DNA of 64,000 nucleotides, from NCBI GenBank assembly GCA_020633235.1, contig JACKEA010000001.1, forward strand, positions 1,984,001-2,048,000, written 5' to 3'. The DNA is from Polyangiaceae bacterium. Its GTDB lineage: Bacteria; Myxococcota_A; Polyangia; Polyangiales; Polyangiaceae. The notes beneath the pieces are model-generated. The model was not told the DNA's origin and made no database searches. It worked only from the letters and a program-made list of their open reading frames with translations. Positions 51,059 through 60,348 of this stretch are shown in pieces (positions within the stretch are counted from its first letter, which is position 1; the number at the start of each line of letters is the position of its first letter). A program made the position numbers and the translations under genes.

Positions 51059-52039
51059 GTGCGGCGGGGCCTGACAGCGGCGGTGCTGCTCGCGGCCTCG
51101 GCGTGGGCAACCGCCGCCACTGCCCAACCTTCGGTGTGGGACGTCGCCAAGGATCCCCGGCGGGCCCGCGCCTACCAGGCGCTGGTCGGTGTCGAGCGCA
51201 TGGTGATGCGGGCGGAGCGCAGCGGCTTCGACGTGACCATGCAACGGAACTTCACGCGTGCGGCCCTGGCCATGCTGGAGCTTGCCGGCGGAGATCGCTT
51301 GCCGGATCCGCGGCTCGGGTTCTTGCTCGGCGACTTGCTGGTCGACTCGTCCGTGGGGCGCGACCGCGAAGCGCTGGAGGTGTTGAAGAAGGCGGTCGCT
51401 CAAGATCCGACCTCACCGATGGCGGCCCGCGCGTGGTTCGACATCGCCATCGCCTCGGCGCGACAAGGAAATCCCGGCGCGGAGCGGAGCGCCTACGACG
51501 AGGCGCTGAAGACCGCTTGGGAGACGGACTTTCGCGCCAACGTGCTGATGAACCGCGGCGAGTCCCGCATGGTGCTCGGCGATTTGAAGGGCGCCGTGGC
51601 GGACTACAAGCAAGCCATCCGGCTGAGCCAACGGCCGGAGCTGTCGAGCCTCGCGTATTACGGACTCGGCATCGCCCTCGAGCGCGCCGGGGATCTGCCC
51701 TCCGGGCTCGACGCCATGCGCATGGCGCGGGCGGTGCAGATACCCGGTCTTGGTAGCACCTTGGACTTGCCGAGCGTGTTCTTCGTACCTGCCTTCGACA
51801 TCCACTACTACAAGGCGCTGTCCGCCATGAGCGCCGAGCGGGATGCGAAGGAGCCCGTGCGCAAGGCGGAGCTCTTGACGGAAGCCATCGAACACTGGAA
51901 GGCGTACCTGGCGGAGGCGGTGCCTGCCAAACACCGCTGGGTCCAGAACGCCAAGCTGCACCTGGCGGCCAACGAGAAGAAGCTCGAGAAGCTCAGCGCC
52001 AAGCTGCCGAAGAAGCCGCGCTCACGCCGCCCGCGGTAG
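51059..52039 (+). CDS. Secreted TPR protein, second of a pair
   Basis: The 326-residue protein has a signal peptide (GLTAAVLLAASAWATAATAQP, split here: GLTAAVLLAASAWA / TAATAQP) and several TPR units (DREALEVLKKAVAQDPTS, DLKGAVADYKQAIRLSQRPE). It is likely periplasmic. The C-terminus is Lys/Arg-rich. The GTG start follows the preceding TGA with no gap. It ends 18 bp inside the convergent gene. Confidence 0.68.
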   Translation: MRRGLTAAVLLAASAWATAATAQPSVWDVAKDPRRARAYQALVGVERMVMRAERSGFDVTMQRNFTRAALAMLELAGGDRLPDPRLGFLLGDLLVDSSVGRDREALEVLKKAVAQDPTSPMAARAWFDIAIASARQGNPGAERSAYDEALKTAWETDFRANVLMNRGESRMVLGDLKGAVADYKQAIRLSQRPELSSLAYYGLGIALERAGDLPSGLDAMRMARAVQIPGLGSTLDLPSVFFVPAFDIHYYKALSAMSAERDAKEPVRKAELLTEAIEHWKAYLAEAVPAKHRWVQNAKLHLAANEKKLEKLSAKLPKKPRSRRPR

Positions 52040-53146
52040 CGTGGGCGTTTGCTCACGCAAGATGCGCTGCACGCCCTCGGCGTCCTCCACCCGCTCGAGC
52101 ACGGGGCGCAAGCTGGGCCCGGCCTCGCGCTCGCCGAAAGCGCCGCTGGCGGCCAGCGCCCGCGCCTGTGGACCGTCGAGCACCAGGAACACGTCGCGCA
52201 GGCCTTCACCGGCGGGGGCGTCGATCACGTCGACGATCTTGCTGCGGTCGAGGTGTAGCTCTTCGCGTCCGCGCTGGATGAGCACGCGGCGATCCGTCAC
52301 CAGGTACCGGGTGTCGCGCACGCGGCGACCGGGGCCGATGGTCGAGTCCCACGAGAGGTAGCCGCCGATGGCCGCCATCACGATGCCGGTGAGCCCCAAC
52401 GCCATCACCAGCGCGACGAAGCTCAGGCTGCTGGGCCTGAGCCCGGCGTCTTCCAGCGCAAGGACGATCGGCACACCACGCATCACGAGGCGCCCAAGCA
52501 CCGCCAGCAGGCCGAGGCCGATCACCAGCTGCACCAGCCGGCGCTGCCCGTAGGGCAGGTACGCTCGCCAGGTGGAGCGCGGCCGCGCGGACCACACCAC
52601 GCGCTCGCCGGATTCGAGCCGCTGGGTCAGGGGGCGATCGTCGCCGGCGGCGGGGGTCACGTCCTCGGTGCCGTCGATGATCGCTGCCACGCGAGCGGGC
52701 GCCGTCACCCCCGTGAGACGCAGTCGGAGGCGGCGCCGGAGCGCGCCGGTGGGCACCGCTCGCACCAGCTCGACGTCACCGACGCCCGGCATCGAGCGGC
52801 TCCAGAAGATGCGCGCGAAGCTGATCGACTTGCGGCCGATGCTGCGCCGGAACGGACCACGTTTCCAGATCACCCGAGTGTCCGTGACCACGTACTCCAC
52901 GCGGGCAAGCCAGATCTTGGGGCCTTGCAGGAAGAGCAGACCGAGCGTTGCGGCCCACAGCGCGAACAAGAGCGACGACATCGGCGAGCTGCCCAGCGCC
53001 TGCGCCAACACGATGGCGAAGCACAGCGAGACGGCGGCAGTGGCAAAGGCCACGTAGGCAGCGGCGCGCAAGATCGGCGGTGCCGTCAGGTCCTTGGGAC
53101 GACCCGACCACACGATGCGTTCGCCATACCGGGAGTCTCTAGCCAT
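52022..53146 (-). CDS. Membrane protein with two bacterial-PH-like halves
   Basis: This 374-residue protein is a duplication. Each half has a conserved VVWSxRP near its start (IVWSGRP at about 11, VVWSARP at about 201), a membrane-helix pair, and a PH-like beta domain (YVVTDTRVIWKRG and YLVTDRRVLIQRG). These features match the bacterial-PH (DUF304-type) family, whose role in the membrane is largely unknown. ATG 53146 is used because the upstream in-frame start adds only non-conserved residues. Confidence 0.75.
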   Translation of the reverse strand: MARDSRYGERIVWSGRPKDLTAPPILRAAAYVAFATAAVSLCFAIVLAQALGSSPMSSLLFALWAATLGLLFLQGPKIWLARVEYVVTDTRVIWKRGPFRRSIGRKSISFARIFWSRSMPGVGDVELVRAVPTGALRRRLRLRLTGVTAPARVAAIIDGTEDVTPAAGDDRPLTQRLESGERVVWSARPRSTWRAYLPYGQRRLVQLVIGLGLLAVLGRLVMRGVPIVLALEDAGLRPSSLSFVALVMALGLTGIVMAAIGGYLSWDSTIGPGRRVRDTRYLVTDRRVLIQRGREELHLDRSKIVDVIDAPAGEGLRDVFLVLDGPQARALAASGAFGEREAGPSLRPVLERVEDAEGVQRILREQTPTLPRAA

Positions 53147-53258
53147 CTTGCGCAGCGGCCATCGCACAGCAGGGAAGACCGCAATGCCATAAGAATGGTT
53201 CCCGAACGGCACTTCGTCCAGGCACACTGCGATGTTCTGTTGGCGCTGCAGGGAAGAG

Positions 53259-54350
53259 CTACGATGTAGGTGCCACGAACACTACTTCGATGCGCTCGTT
53301 TCGAGCGGGCGCTCCCGCGCGATTGGGATCGACGACGGGCTGCGCGCTGCCCACGACTTGCGTCTCCACCTTGGTCGCGCCCGCCGCCTTCAACGTGTCG
53401 GCGACGGTGCGAGCGCGATCCTCCAGGCTGGTCTTTGCGCCGCCACCGTGGATCACCACCAGCACCGGGAAGTCCGGGTGGGCCTTGGCGACGCGGCCGA
53501 GCACGGTGAAGCGCTGCTTGCCGGCATCCACGAGCTTGCCACCGTTACCGAAGGCGCCTCGGGTGACGACGGCAATGCCGCGGTCGTCGCGGAAGGGATG
53601 CAGCTCGCCACTCTGGGACAGCTCCGCGAGCAAGGCGTCCACCGCACCGGCGGCGGGCGCCGCGAGCGTGCGCTCCTTGCGGGCGTGGGACAGCAGCGTG
53701 AGGCAGGCCGAACGCGCGCGCACGGCTTCGTCGATCGGCGTGGCCTTCGGGGTCTTGGCGAGCTCTGCATCCAGCGCATCGAGCTTGCCGAGCTCGGGGG
53801 CCAAGTCCTTCTGTGCGCCGAGGAGTCCGGTGGCCACGCACAAGAGCCGCGCTTGGGAAGCCAACGCCCGGGCCGCCTCCAGCCGCGCGCGCTCGCGCTC
53901 CGCCGATGCGGGAGCGTTGGGCACCAGGGGCAGGGCGTCTTCGGCCACCTTCACCTGCATCTCGAGGCCGTCTGCTTCGGCGGAGACGCGGGTCTGCTTC
54001 TCGTCCAGGCTCGCGAGCTCTTTCTGTGCCTTGTCGAGCTCGAGCTTGGCGGAGGCGAGGCGCTCCTCGGCCTTCGCCAAACGGGCCAGCACGAAGGCGT
54101 GCCCGTAAGCCGCCAGCGCGTGCTCGCCGAGGATCTGGCTGCTCGCGGTTTCGCCATCACCGTGGGCTTGGTCCGCGCGCTGGCGCAGGAGCTCGGCTCG
54201 GGCGAAGGCTTGCGGCGCGAGGCGCCCGGCTTCTTCCGCCGCGGGGCTGGTGCGCACGGCATCCACGTCTCCGAGCACCCGCGGCCGCGGGGTGGAGGCG
54301 CAAGCGACCAGCGCGCCGGCGAGCAGCAGCAGGCCGTGGCGGCGCTTCAC
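53259..54350 (-). CDS. OmpA-like lipoprotein with coiled-coil region
   Basis: The 363-residue protein has a lipoprotein signal (LLLAGALVAC), a long coiled coil (residues about 80-160) and a C-terminal OmpA-like domain. That domain contains HPDFPVLVVIHGGGA and ends RNERIEVVFV, in the place where OmpA/Pal proteins bind peptidoglycan. The usual Asp is not clearly conserved, so binding is uncertain. The GTG at 54350 overlaps the previous gene's stop (GTGA). Confidence 0.72.
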   Translation of the reverse strand: MKRRHGLLLLAGALVACASTPRPRVLGDVDAVRTSPAAEEAGRLAPQAFARAELLRQRADQAHGDGETASSQILGEHALAAYGHAFVLARLAKAEERLASAKLELDKAQKELASLDEKQTRVSAEADGLEMQVKVAEDALPLVPNAPASAERERARLEAARALASQARLLCVATGLLGAQKDLAPELGKLDALDAELAKTPKATPIDEAVRARSACLTLLSHARKERTLAAPAAGAVDALLAELSQSGELHPFRDDRGIAVVTRGAFGNGGKLVDAGKQRFTVLGRVAKAHPDFPVLVVIHGGGAKTSLEDRARTVADTLKAAGATKVETQVVGSAQPVVDPNRAGAPARNERIEVVFVAPTS

Positions 54351-54796
54351 TTCGTCCCCGCTTTCTTCTCGGACTCGAGCTTCTCGAGCTTCTCTTTCGC
54401 GCGGCCGCGGCGCGCGACGGTTTCCTCGAGCAGGGCGCGAGCCCGGGCCAGCTTGGTCTCGACTTCCGCGGTGCGCTTCTGGGTGTCGGCCAGCTTCTTC
54501 TCGGCGTCCGCGGCGCGGGTCAGATCGCGTCCGGTTTCCGCCCACTCCCGCCCCAGAGCCTCGAGCAACGAGGCGTGCTCCAAGTCCGCCGCGGCGCGCG
54601 CATCCGAAGCCCGCCGCAGGGCGTGCTCCGCTTTTTCGATGGGCTCCGCGGCGAGCTGGGTCGCCGCCTTGTCGGACTTCAGGCTGGCCAGCGTGGCTTC
54701 CGCCGCGTCGCGATCCGAACCGCGGGCGGCGAGGGCGCCGCCCGAGATCAGGGTGGCGAGAGCGACGGCGCGCAAGCGGCGAGAAAGCTTCGACAC
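54347..54796 (-). CDS. Secreted coiled-coil protein
   Basis: About 149 residues, with a signal peptide (LRAVALATLISGGALAARG) and then an almost entirely coiled-coil mature part (heptad-rich Ala/Glu/Arg/Lys). The start is probably GTG 54796; a TTG at 54832 is also in frame. It is co-transcribed with the OmpA-like lipoprotein that follows, and the two may form a complex. Confidence 0.6.
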   Translation of the reverse strand: MSKLSRRLRAVALATLISGGALAARGSDRDAAEATLASLKSDKAATQLAAEPIEKAEHALRRASDARAAADLEHASLLEALGREWAETGRDLTRAADAEKKLADTQKRTAEVETKLARARALLEETVARRGRAKEKLEKLESEKKAGTK

Positions 54797-54898
54797 GGCA
54801 CGGAACAAGCCACGAGGCCCGGGCGCGGTCAAGGCCTCCGGACAATTGTTCGTTTTGGCAGCCCGTTCGGGTTATGAGCGCAAGAGAAAGGACGAGCC

Positions 54899-55870
54899 AT
54901 GAAGGTTGCCGTCATTGCGGGAGGGCCGAGCACCGAGGCCAACGTGAGCCGCACCTCGGCCCGCGGCGTGTGTGCCGCGCTGTTGGAGGCGGGACACGAG
55001 GCCGACGTCATCGAGCTCGATCGCGAGCTCGCCGTGGGCCTCACGGCGAAGGACTGGGACGTGGTCTTCCCCGTGACCCACGGGCCACTGGGTGAGGACG
55101 GTTGTCTGCAGGGGCTGCTGGAAGTGCTGGACCTCCCGTACGTGGGCTCCGGTGTGCTGGCCAGCGCCATCGCGGCGTCCAAGCCCCACGCCAAGACCTT
55201 CTTCGCCAAGGCTGGACTCCCGCTGGCCGAGGACGCCCACGTGCAGCGGGGCGAAGATCTCGCGGCGCGCGCGGTGGAGCTGCGCAATGCGCTTGGCGGT
55301 GGACTCGTGGTGAAGCCCGCCTCGGGCGGCTCCGCCATCGCCACCACACGGGTGCGGGCCGACGACGACGACGCGCAGCTGGTCGCTGCCCTGGCCCAAG
55401 CATTGGACGTGGACCGAGTGGCGCTGGTGGAGCAATTCATCGTGGGCAAGGAAGTCACCTGCGGCGTGCTCGAGAACGAGGAGGGCGAGCCCCAGGCGTT
55501 GCCCCCGACGCTGATCTTGTCGAAGGCTGCGGAGTGGTACGATTTCAAGTCGCGCTACGCCGCGGGGGGCAGCGAGCATCAGTGCCCGGCGCCGCTCGAC
55601 CCGGCGCTCACGAAGCGCGTGCAGCAGATCGCCGTCGCCGCTCATCGTGCAGTGGGTGCTCGCGATCTGTGTCGTGCGGATTTCGTGGTCGGCGACGCGG
55701 GGCCGGTGCTCTTGGAGGTGAACACGCTGCCCGGCATGACGGCGACGAGCCTGTATCCGGAAGCGGCGGGCGTCGCCGGCGTTGCGTTCCCGGTGCTGTG
55801 CGACCGACTCGTGCGGCGTGCCGCCGCGCGTGGGCTCCGGGAGCGGCCCACCGAGCTGGACATGCCCTGA
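54899..55870 (+). CDS. ddl: D-alanine--D-alanine ligase
   Basis: Ddl makes the D-Ala-D-Ala dipeptide of peptidoglycan precursors. The 323 residues have the N-terminal GGPSTEANVS, the ATP-grasp middle (GLVVKPASGGSAIA) and the C-terminal EVNTLPGMTATSLYPEAA. The length is usual. No mur genes are near. An 8-bp palindrome, ACAATTGT, lies upstream, near 54842. The start is ATG 54899 with a GAAAGGA-type ribosome-binding site. Confidence 0.95.
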   Translation: MKVAVIAGGPSTEANVSRTSARGVCAALLEAGHEADVIELDRELAVGLTAKDWDVVFPVTHGPLGEDGCLQGLLEVLDLPYVGSGVLASAIAASKPHAKTFFAKAGLPLAEDAHVQRGEDLAARAVELRNALGGGLVVKPASGGSAIATTRVRADDDDAQLVAALAQALDVDRVALVEQFIVGKEVTCGVLENEEGEPQALPPTLILSKAAEWYDFKSRYAAGGSEHQCPAPLDPALTKRVQQIAVAAHRAVGARDLCRADFVVGDAGPVLLEVNTLPGMTATSLYPEAAGVAGVAFPVLCDRLVRRAAARGLRERPTELDMP

Positions 55871-55871
55871 C

Positions 55872-56435
55872 TCAGGAGCCGGTGTCGTCGTCGGCCGGGA
55901 CGGCGGCGGTCTTCACCAGCGTGCGGGCGCGCAGCCGCGCCAAGAGCTCGTCGCGATCCGCCGGCGGCTGCACCACCTTGCGGTGGCGCACGCCACTGCG
56001 CTCCGACGCGGGCGGCGGCAGGGGCTCTTCCGCGGGCGGCGGCGCTGCGGACTTCTTGCGCTGGGACGGCGCCGGGGGTGGCGTCTTCTTGCGCTGGGAC
56101 GGCGGCGGCGGAGGTAGGGAGCGCTTCTCCGTCTTGATCGCGAGGGCTTGGTCGATGATCGCCTTGGTGGCCGCGCCGATGCGGCGCAGCCGCACCTTGA
56201 GACCCGCCGGTCGGCTGCCGCGGGCGGCGACCGGCTTCTGTACCGTGGCTTCGGCGCGAATGGGCTTGTCGCCGCTCTCCAGCACGATCTCGAAGCGGAC
56301 GGTGGTGTCCTTGGGCAGCTCTTCTTGGCCAACCAAGACCATCGTCTTCGTGTCCATCGTCCAGTACTCGGCTTCGAGGTACTCGGCGACGCTCGCGTAG
56401 GGGCGCTTGATACGAAGCGCGAGGGTCTCTGCCAC
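55872..56435 (-). CDS. PilZ-like domain protein with a Pro/Lys-rich linker
   Basis: The 187-residue protein has an N-terminal beta-rich domain (about residues 1-90) that resembles PilZ-type c-di-GMP-related domains of myxobacteria, with RAEATVQKPVAARGSRPAGL. A Pro/Lys/Ser-rich linker and a short helical end follow. Classical RxxxR and D/NxSxxG motifs are not clear, so c-di-GMP binding is unproven. The GTG at 56435 is the best start. A promoter lies just upstream. Its end is next to ddl. Confidence 0.6.
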   Translation of the reverse strand: MAETLALRIKRPYASVAEYLEAEYWTMDTKTMVLVGQEELPKDTTVRFEIVLESGDKPIRAEATVQKPVAARGSRPAGLKVRLRRIGAATKAIIDQALAIKTEKRSLPPPPPSQRKKTPPPAPSQRKKSAAPPPAEEPLPPPASERSGVRHRKVVQPPADRDELLARLRARTLVKTAAVPADDDTGS

Positions 56436-56445
56436 GATGAAGTCA

Positions 56446-56474
56446 TTTTTACAGGCGCTTCGCCCGGGCGGCAA
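56446..56474 (-). promoter_or_regulatory. Predicted promoter of the PilZ-like gene
   Basis: On the minus strand, TTGCCG (56474-56469), a 17-bp spacer and TAAAAA (56451-56446). The expected start is near 56439, only about 4 nt before the GTG at 56435. Confidence 0.5.
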
Positions 56475-56498
56475 CGATCTCCCTCCACCGTCGCGGAA

Positions 56499-57779
56499 AT
56501 GCCCTACGATTCGCCGGTGACGCGCAAGGTAATGGTTGTGGGCTCGGGGGGCCGCGAGCATGCGCTCGCGCTCGCGCTCTTGGACTCGCCTTCGGTGGAC
56601 GAGGTCGTGGTGTGTCCCGGCAACGCGGGTACCGAGGGCGGAGGGCTGCGCAATGCAGTGGGCACCCCGCTCGGCGTTGCTCAGGCGGAAGCTCCGGCTC
56701 TCGTCGTGGTCGGCCCGGAGGCGCCACTGTGCGAAGGCCTCGTCGATGATCTCGCGGGTCGAGGCATCTTGGCCTTCGGTCCCAGTCGTGAGGCCGCGCG
56801 CCTGGAGGGCTCGAAGAGCTTCATGAAGTCCTTCGCGAAGCGCCACGGTCTGCCCACGGCACGGCACATCGTGCTGGAGCGCGTGGAAGACGTGGCCGGC
56901 GCGGCCCGCGAGTTCGCGCTGCCTCCCGTGGTGAAAGCGGATGGACTGTGCGCCGGCAAGGGCGTGGTCGTGTCCCAGACTCACGACGAAGCCATCGAAG
57001 CGGCGCGGGGCATGCTCTCGGGACAGAGCTTCGGCGAGGCCGGCCTTCGCGTCGTGATGGAGGAGCGCCTCGAAGGCGTGGAGGCCAGCGTTCACGCCAT
57101 CTGCGACGGCGAGCGAGCGCTGGTGTTGCCCGCGGCGCAGGATCACAAGCGTATCGGCGACGGCGACACGGGTCCGAACACCGGCGGCATGGGCAGCTAT
57201 GCCCCCACGCCCCTCGTCTCGCCGGCGTTGATGGATCGCGTCCGCGAGCAGATCGTGCTTCCTGCGGTGCGCGGGATGGCCGCGGACGGCCATCCCTACC
57301 GGGGAGCGCTGTTTGCCGGGTTGATGATCTCGCCCTCGGGGGAGCCGCGGCTCTTGGAGTTCAACGTCCGCTTCGGGGATCCCGAGACCCAGGTGCTGAT
57401 GGCCATCCTGCGCGGGGACCTGGCCGAGGCCCTCGCCTCCGCCGCCCGCGGCCATCTGGACGAGACCCAGGTGTCCATCACGGACGAGCACGCGGTGTGC
57501 GTCGTGCTCGCCGCCGCGGGCTACCCTGGGACGCCGCGTCGTGGCGACGCGATCACCGGCGTGGAACGCGCCGAGCAGGTGCCCGGCGTACGCGTCATCC
57601 ACGCCGGTACGGCGCGCTTCGACGGCGCGCTGCGCACGGCCGGCGGCCGCGTGCTCGGCGTCACCGCGCGGGGCGACAGCTTGGCTCAGGCGCACGAGCG
57701 CGCCTACCTCGCCGCGGATGCCATCGAGTTCGAGGGCAAGCAGCTTCGCCGCGACATCGCCGCCCGCGCGTTGGGCTGA
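56499..57779 (+). CDS. purD: Phosphoribosylamine--glycine ligase
   Basis: PurD (GAR synthetase) catalyses the second step of purine synthesis. The 426-residue protein has MVVGSGGREHALA, the ATP-grasp segment PVVKADGLCAGKGVVV, and EFNVRFGDPETQ. Two starts are possible: ATG 56499 or GTG 56517, which is closer to the family N-terminus. It is not in an operon with other pur genes; purA is 8 kb away. It is divergent from the PilZ-like gene. Confidence 0.96.
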   Translation: MPYDSPVTRKVMVVGSGGREHALALALLDSPSVDEVVVCPGNAGTEGGGLRNAVGTPLGVAQAEAPALVVVGPEAPLCEGLVDDLAGRGILAFGPSREAARLEGSKSFMKSFAKRHGLPTARHIVLERVEDVAGAAREFALPPVVKADGLCAGKGVVVSQTHDEAIEAARGMLSGQSFGEAGLRVVMEERLEGVEASVHAICDGERALVLPAAQDHKRIGDGDTGPNTGGMGSYAPTPLVSPALMDRVREQIVLPAVRGMAADGHPYRGALFAGLMISPSGEPRLLEFNVRFGDPETQVLMAILRGDLAEALASAARGHLDETQVSITDEHAVCVVLAAAGYPGTPRRGDAITGVERAEQVPGVRVIHAGTARFDGALRTAGGRVLGVTARGDSLAQAHERAYLAADAIEFEGKQLRRDIAARALG

Positions 57780-57826
57780 CGTCCGCCGGTTTCGCCCCCC
57801 TGCAGGCTCTGCTACCTCCGAGGTAG

Positions 57827-59131
57827 ATGGCCGACGTCGCTCCCCTCGATCCCCTCCGTTACGACCCCGCGCTCTACCCGCGGGTGCTGGCTCCGCCCTA
57901 CGACGTGATCGACGCGGCGATGCGACGAGAAATTGCCGCTCGCCATCCACACAACGTGGTGCACCTCGATCTGCCGGAGGGCGAAGGCGACGCGCGCTAT
58001 GAGAATGCTCGGCGCCTGTTCGACGCCTGGCGCGGCGAGGGGGTGCTGCGCCGAGAAGGCGCGCCGGCGTTCTGGCGCTACGCGCAAACCTTCGATCCGC
58101 CCGGCGGCGGCACCCGGCTCACGCGTCGCGGCTTCTTCGCGCTGGTGCGCGCCGTACCCTTCTCCGACGGCGTGGTGATGCCGCACGAGCGCACCCTCAC
58201 CGGGCCCAAGCTCGATCGTCTGAAGCTGTCCCGCGCCACCCGCGCCACGCTCTCGCCCCAGTTCATGCTGTACTCGGATCCCGAGCATCGGCTGGAGGCG
58301 GATCTGGATGGGGGCGAGGCGTTGGCGGATTTCTCGACGGACGACGGCGTGCGCCACCAGCTCTGGCGCGTGAGCGACGCCGCGGCGGTGCAGCGGATCC
58401 GCGCGGCCCTCGGCGAGGCGAGGCTCCTGATCGCGGATGGACACCATCGCTACGAAACCGCCGTGGGCCTGGCCCGTGAAATCGACGAGGAAGCCCGCGC
58501 TGCCGGCGTGGAAAGCCCTCGCGGTGAGCATCTGTACACCCCCGCGCTGCTGGCCAACGGCGACGACCCGAGCTTGGTGGTGTTCCCCACGCATCGGTTG
58601 ATCCACTCCCTGCCGAGCTTCGATTTCGAGACGCTGGTGACGCGTGCCGGGCAGCTCTTCGTCGTGCGCCCGGTGACTGGCGACGCGCGCGCCCTCCGGG
58701 CGGAGCTCGCGCGCGCGCCGCGCCCGTCGCTATGCGCCGTGGCCAAGGGGGGACGCGCAGTGTTGCTCACGCTGCGGACGGACGTGGACCTGTCGGCGCA
58801 TCCGGTGCTCGGCAAGCGCCCGGAGGTGCTGCGCCAGACCGCCGTGGCGCTGCTCCACGACGGCGTGCTCGAGCACCTCTTGGGCATCACCCCGGAGGCC
58901 CAGGCCGCCAAGACGAACATCCGCTATTTGCAAGCCGCGCGGGATGGTGTGGACGCCCTCGAGGCGGACCGCGGCCAGGTGCTGTTCCTGATGAACGGGA
59001 CGCCCGTGAGCGTCGTGCGTCGCGTCGCCGAAGCCGGCGAAGTGATGCCGCAGAAGTCGACGTTCTTTCATCCGAAAGTGCCGACCGGGCTGTTCTTCCA
59101 CACGCTGGATCCGCGCCGCACCGTGCCGTGA
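57827..59131 (+). CDS. DUF1015-family protein
   Basis: This 434-residue protein belongs to the DUF1015 family, with VLAPPYDVID near residue 20-29 and IADGHHRYETAVGLA in the middle. The function is unknown. The family recurrently neighbours serine-biosynthesis genes, as here. It lies 47 bp after purD and upstream of serC. No catalytic residues can be assigned with confidence. Confidence 0.85.
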   Translation: MADVAPLDPLRYDPALYPRVLAPPYDVIDAAMRREIAARHPHNVVHLDLPEGEGDARYENARRLFDAWRGEGVLRREGAPAFWRYAQTFDPPGGGTRLTRRGFFALVRAVPFSDGVVMPHERTLTGPKLDRLKLSRATRATLSPQFMLYSDPEHRLEADLDGGEALADFSTDDGVRHQLWRVSDAAAVQRIRAALGEARLLIADGHHRYETAVGLAREIDEEARAAGVESPRGEHLYTPALLANGDDPSLVVFPTHRLIHSLPSFDFETLVTRAGQLFVVRPVTGDARALRAELARAPRPSLCAVAKGGRAVLLTLRTDVDLSAHPVLGKRPEVLRQTAVALLHDGVLEHLLGITPEAQAAKTNIRYLQAARDGVDALEADRGQVLFLMNGTPVSVVRRVAEAGEVMPQKSTFFHPKVPTGLFFHTLDPRRTVP

Positions 59132-59152
59132 CGACGCGGCGCGACGGGGTTC

Positions 59153-59169
59153 GCGCCGAACCAACAACC
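59153..59169 (+). repeat. Copy of the dispersed element between DUF1015 and serC
   Basis: GCGCCGAACCAACAACC starts 21 nt after the DUF1015 stop codon. Together with upstream GGTTC it forms a small hairpin (GGTTCG at 59149-59154, CGAACC at 59157-59162). Confidence 0.55.
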
Positions 59170-59198
59170 AGATGCTCCGGGTGATCCCGGTGGTCTCC

Positions 59199-59227
59199 TT
59201 GACGCATTGTATTGCCGGGGGTACGCG
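59199..59227 (+). promoter_or_regulatory. Possible promoter of serC
   Basis: TTGACG (59199-59204), a 17-bp spacer and TACGCG (59222-59227), about 42 nt before the serC ATG. The -10 is weak. Confidence 0.35.
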
Positions 59228-59268
59228 GGCGTCGCGGGAGCTTTCTTCCCCCCGCGCGGAGAGTCGAA

Positions 59269-60348
59269 ATGGCGCGAGTGAAGAACTTCAATGCGGGTCC
59301 GGCGACGCTGCCCCTGGCTGCTCTGGAGCGAGCGCACCGGGAGCTGCTCGACATCGACGGCACCGGAATGAGCATCATGGAGCACAGCCATCGCGGGAAG
59401 ACCTACGATGCCGTGCACGCCGAAGCGCTGTCGCTGGTGCGCGAGCTGCTCGCGGTTCCGGAGGACTATCACGTGCTGCTGCTCCAGGGCGGTGCGAGTC
59501 AGCAGTTCGCCATGGTGCCGATGAACCTCCTGCCCGAGGGCAAGAGCGCGGATTACGTGGTCACTGGCTCGTGGTCCAAGAAGGCGGTGAAGGAAGCCAA
59601 GGCGGTGGGTCAGGTCAACATCGCCGCCAGCACCGAGAAGGACGGCAAGTTCGTTCGCATCCCGAAGCAGAGCGAGCTTTCTTTGAGTGACGACGCCGCC
59701 TACGTGCACATCACCACCAACAACACCATCGCCGGCACGCAGTGGCACGAGCTGCCCGACACCGGCAAGGTGCCGCTGGTGGCGGACATGTCGAGCGACA
59801 TCATGTGGAAGCCCACGGACGTGTCGAAGTTCGGTCTGATCTACGCCGGCGCCCAGAAGAACCTGGGGCCCAGCGGCGTTACGCTGGTGATCGCCAAGAA
59901 GGACCTGGTGGCGGGCGCCAACGAGAAACTGCCGGCCATCTTCCAGTACCGCACCCACGCGGACGCCAACTCGCTGTACAACACCCCGCCCACCTTCGGC
60001 ATCTACATCTTGCGCAACGTGCTCGCCGTGGTGAAGCAGGCGGGTGGGCTTTCGGCGATGGAGAAGCACAACCGCGAGAAAGCCAAGGTGCTGTACGACG
60101 CCATCGACGCCCGCGCGGATTTCTATCGCTGCCCGGTGGAGAAGGACAGCCGCAGCGTGATGAACGTCGTGTTCAACCTGCCCACCCCGGAGCTCGAAGC
60201 GGAGTTCATCGCTGAAGCGCAGAAGCAGGGCATGGTAGGCCTCAAAGGACACCGTTCAGTTGGTGGTGTTCGCGCGTCCATCTACAATGCTGCGGACAAA
60301 GCGTGGCTCGAAGCCCTCGCTGGCTTCATGAAGACGTTCAAGGCATGA
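59269..60348 (+). CDS. serC: Phosphoserine aminotransferase
   Basis: SerC converts 3-phosphohydroxypyruvate to phosphoserine with PLP. The 359 residues include NFNAGPATLP, GASQQFAMVPMN, and YAGAQKNLGPSG (the Lys binds PLP). A GGAGA precedes the ATG at 59269. It overlaps serA by 4 nt (ATGA), so the two enzymes of the serine route are translationally coupled. Confidence 0.97.
   Translation: MARVKNFNAGPATLPLAALERAHRELLDIDGTGMSIMEHSHRGKTYDAVHAEALSLVRELLAVPEDYHVLLLQGGASQQFAMVPMNLLPEGKSADYVVTGSWSKKAVKEAKAVGQVNIAASTEKDGKFVRIPKQSELSLSDDAAYVHITTNNTIAGTQWHELPDTGKVPLVADMSSDIMWKPTDVSKFGLIYAGAQKNLGPSGVTLVIAKKDLVAGANEKLPAIFQYRTHADANSLYNTPPTFGIYILRNVLAVVKQAGGLSAMEKHNREKAKVLYDAIDARADFYRCPVEKDSRSVMNVVFNLPTPELEAEFIAEAQKQGMVGLKGHRSVGGVRASIYNAADKAWLEALAGFMKTFKA

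Noticed and set aside
54842..54849. ACAATTGT palindrome upstream of ddl as an operator
   Set aside because: An isolated 8-bp palindrome is common by chance, and no second copy or regulator supports it.
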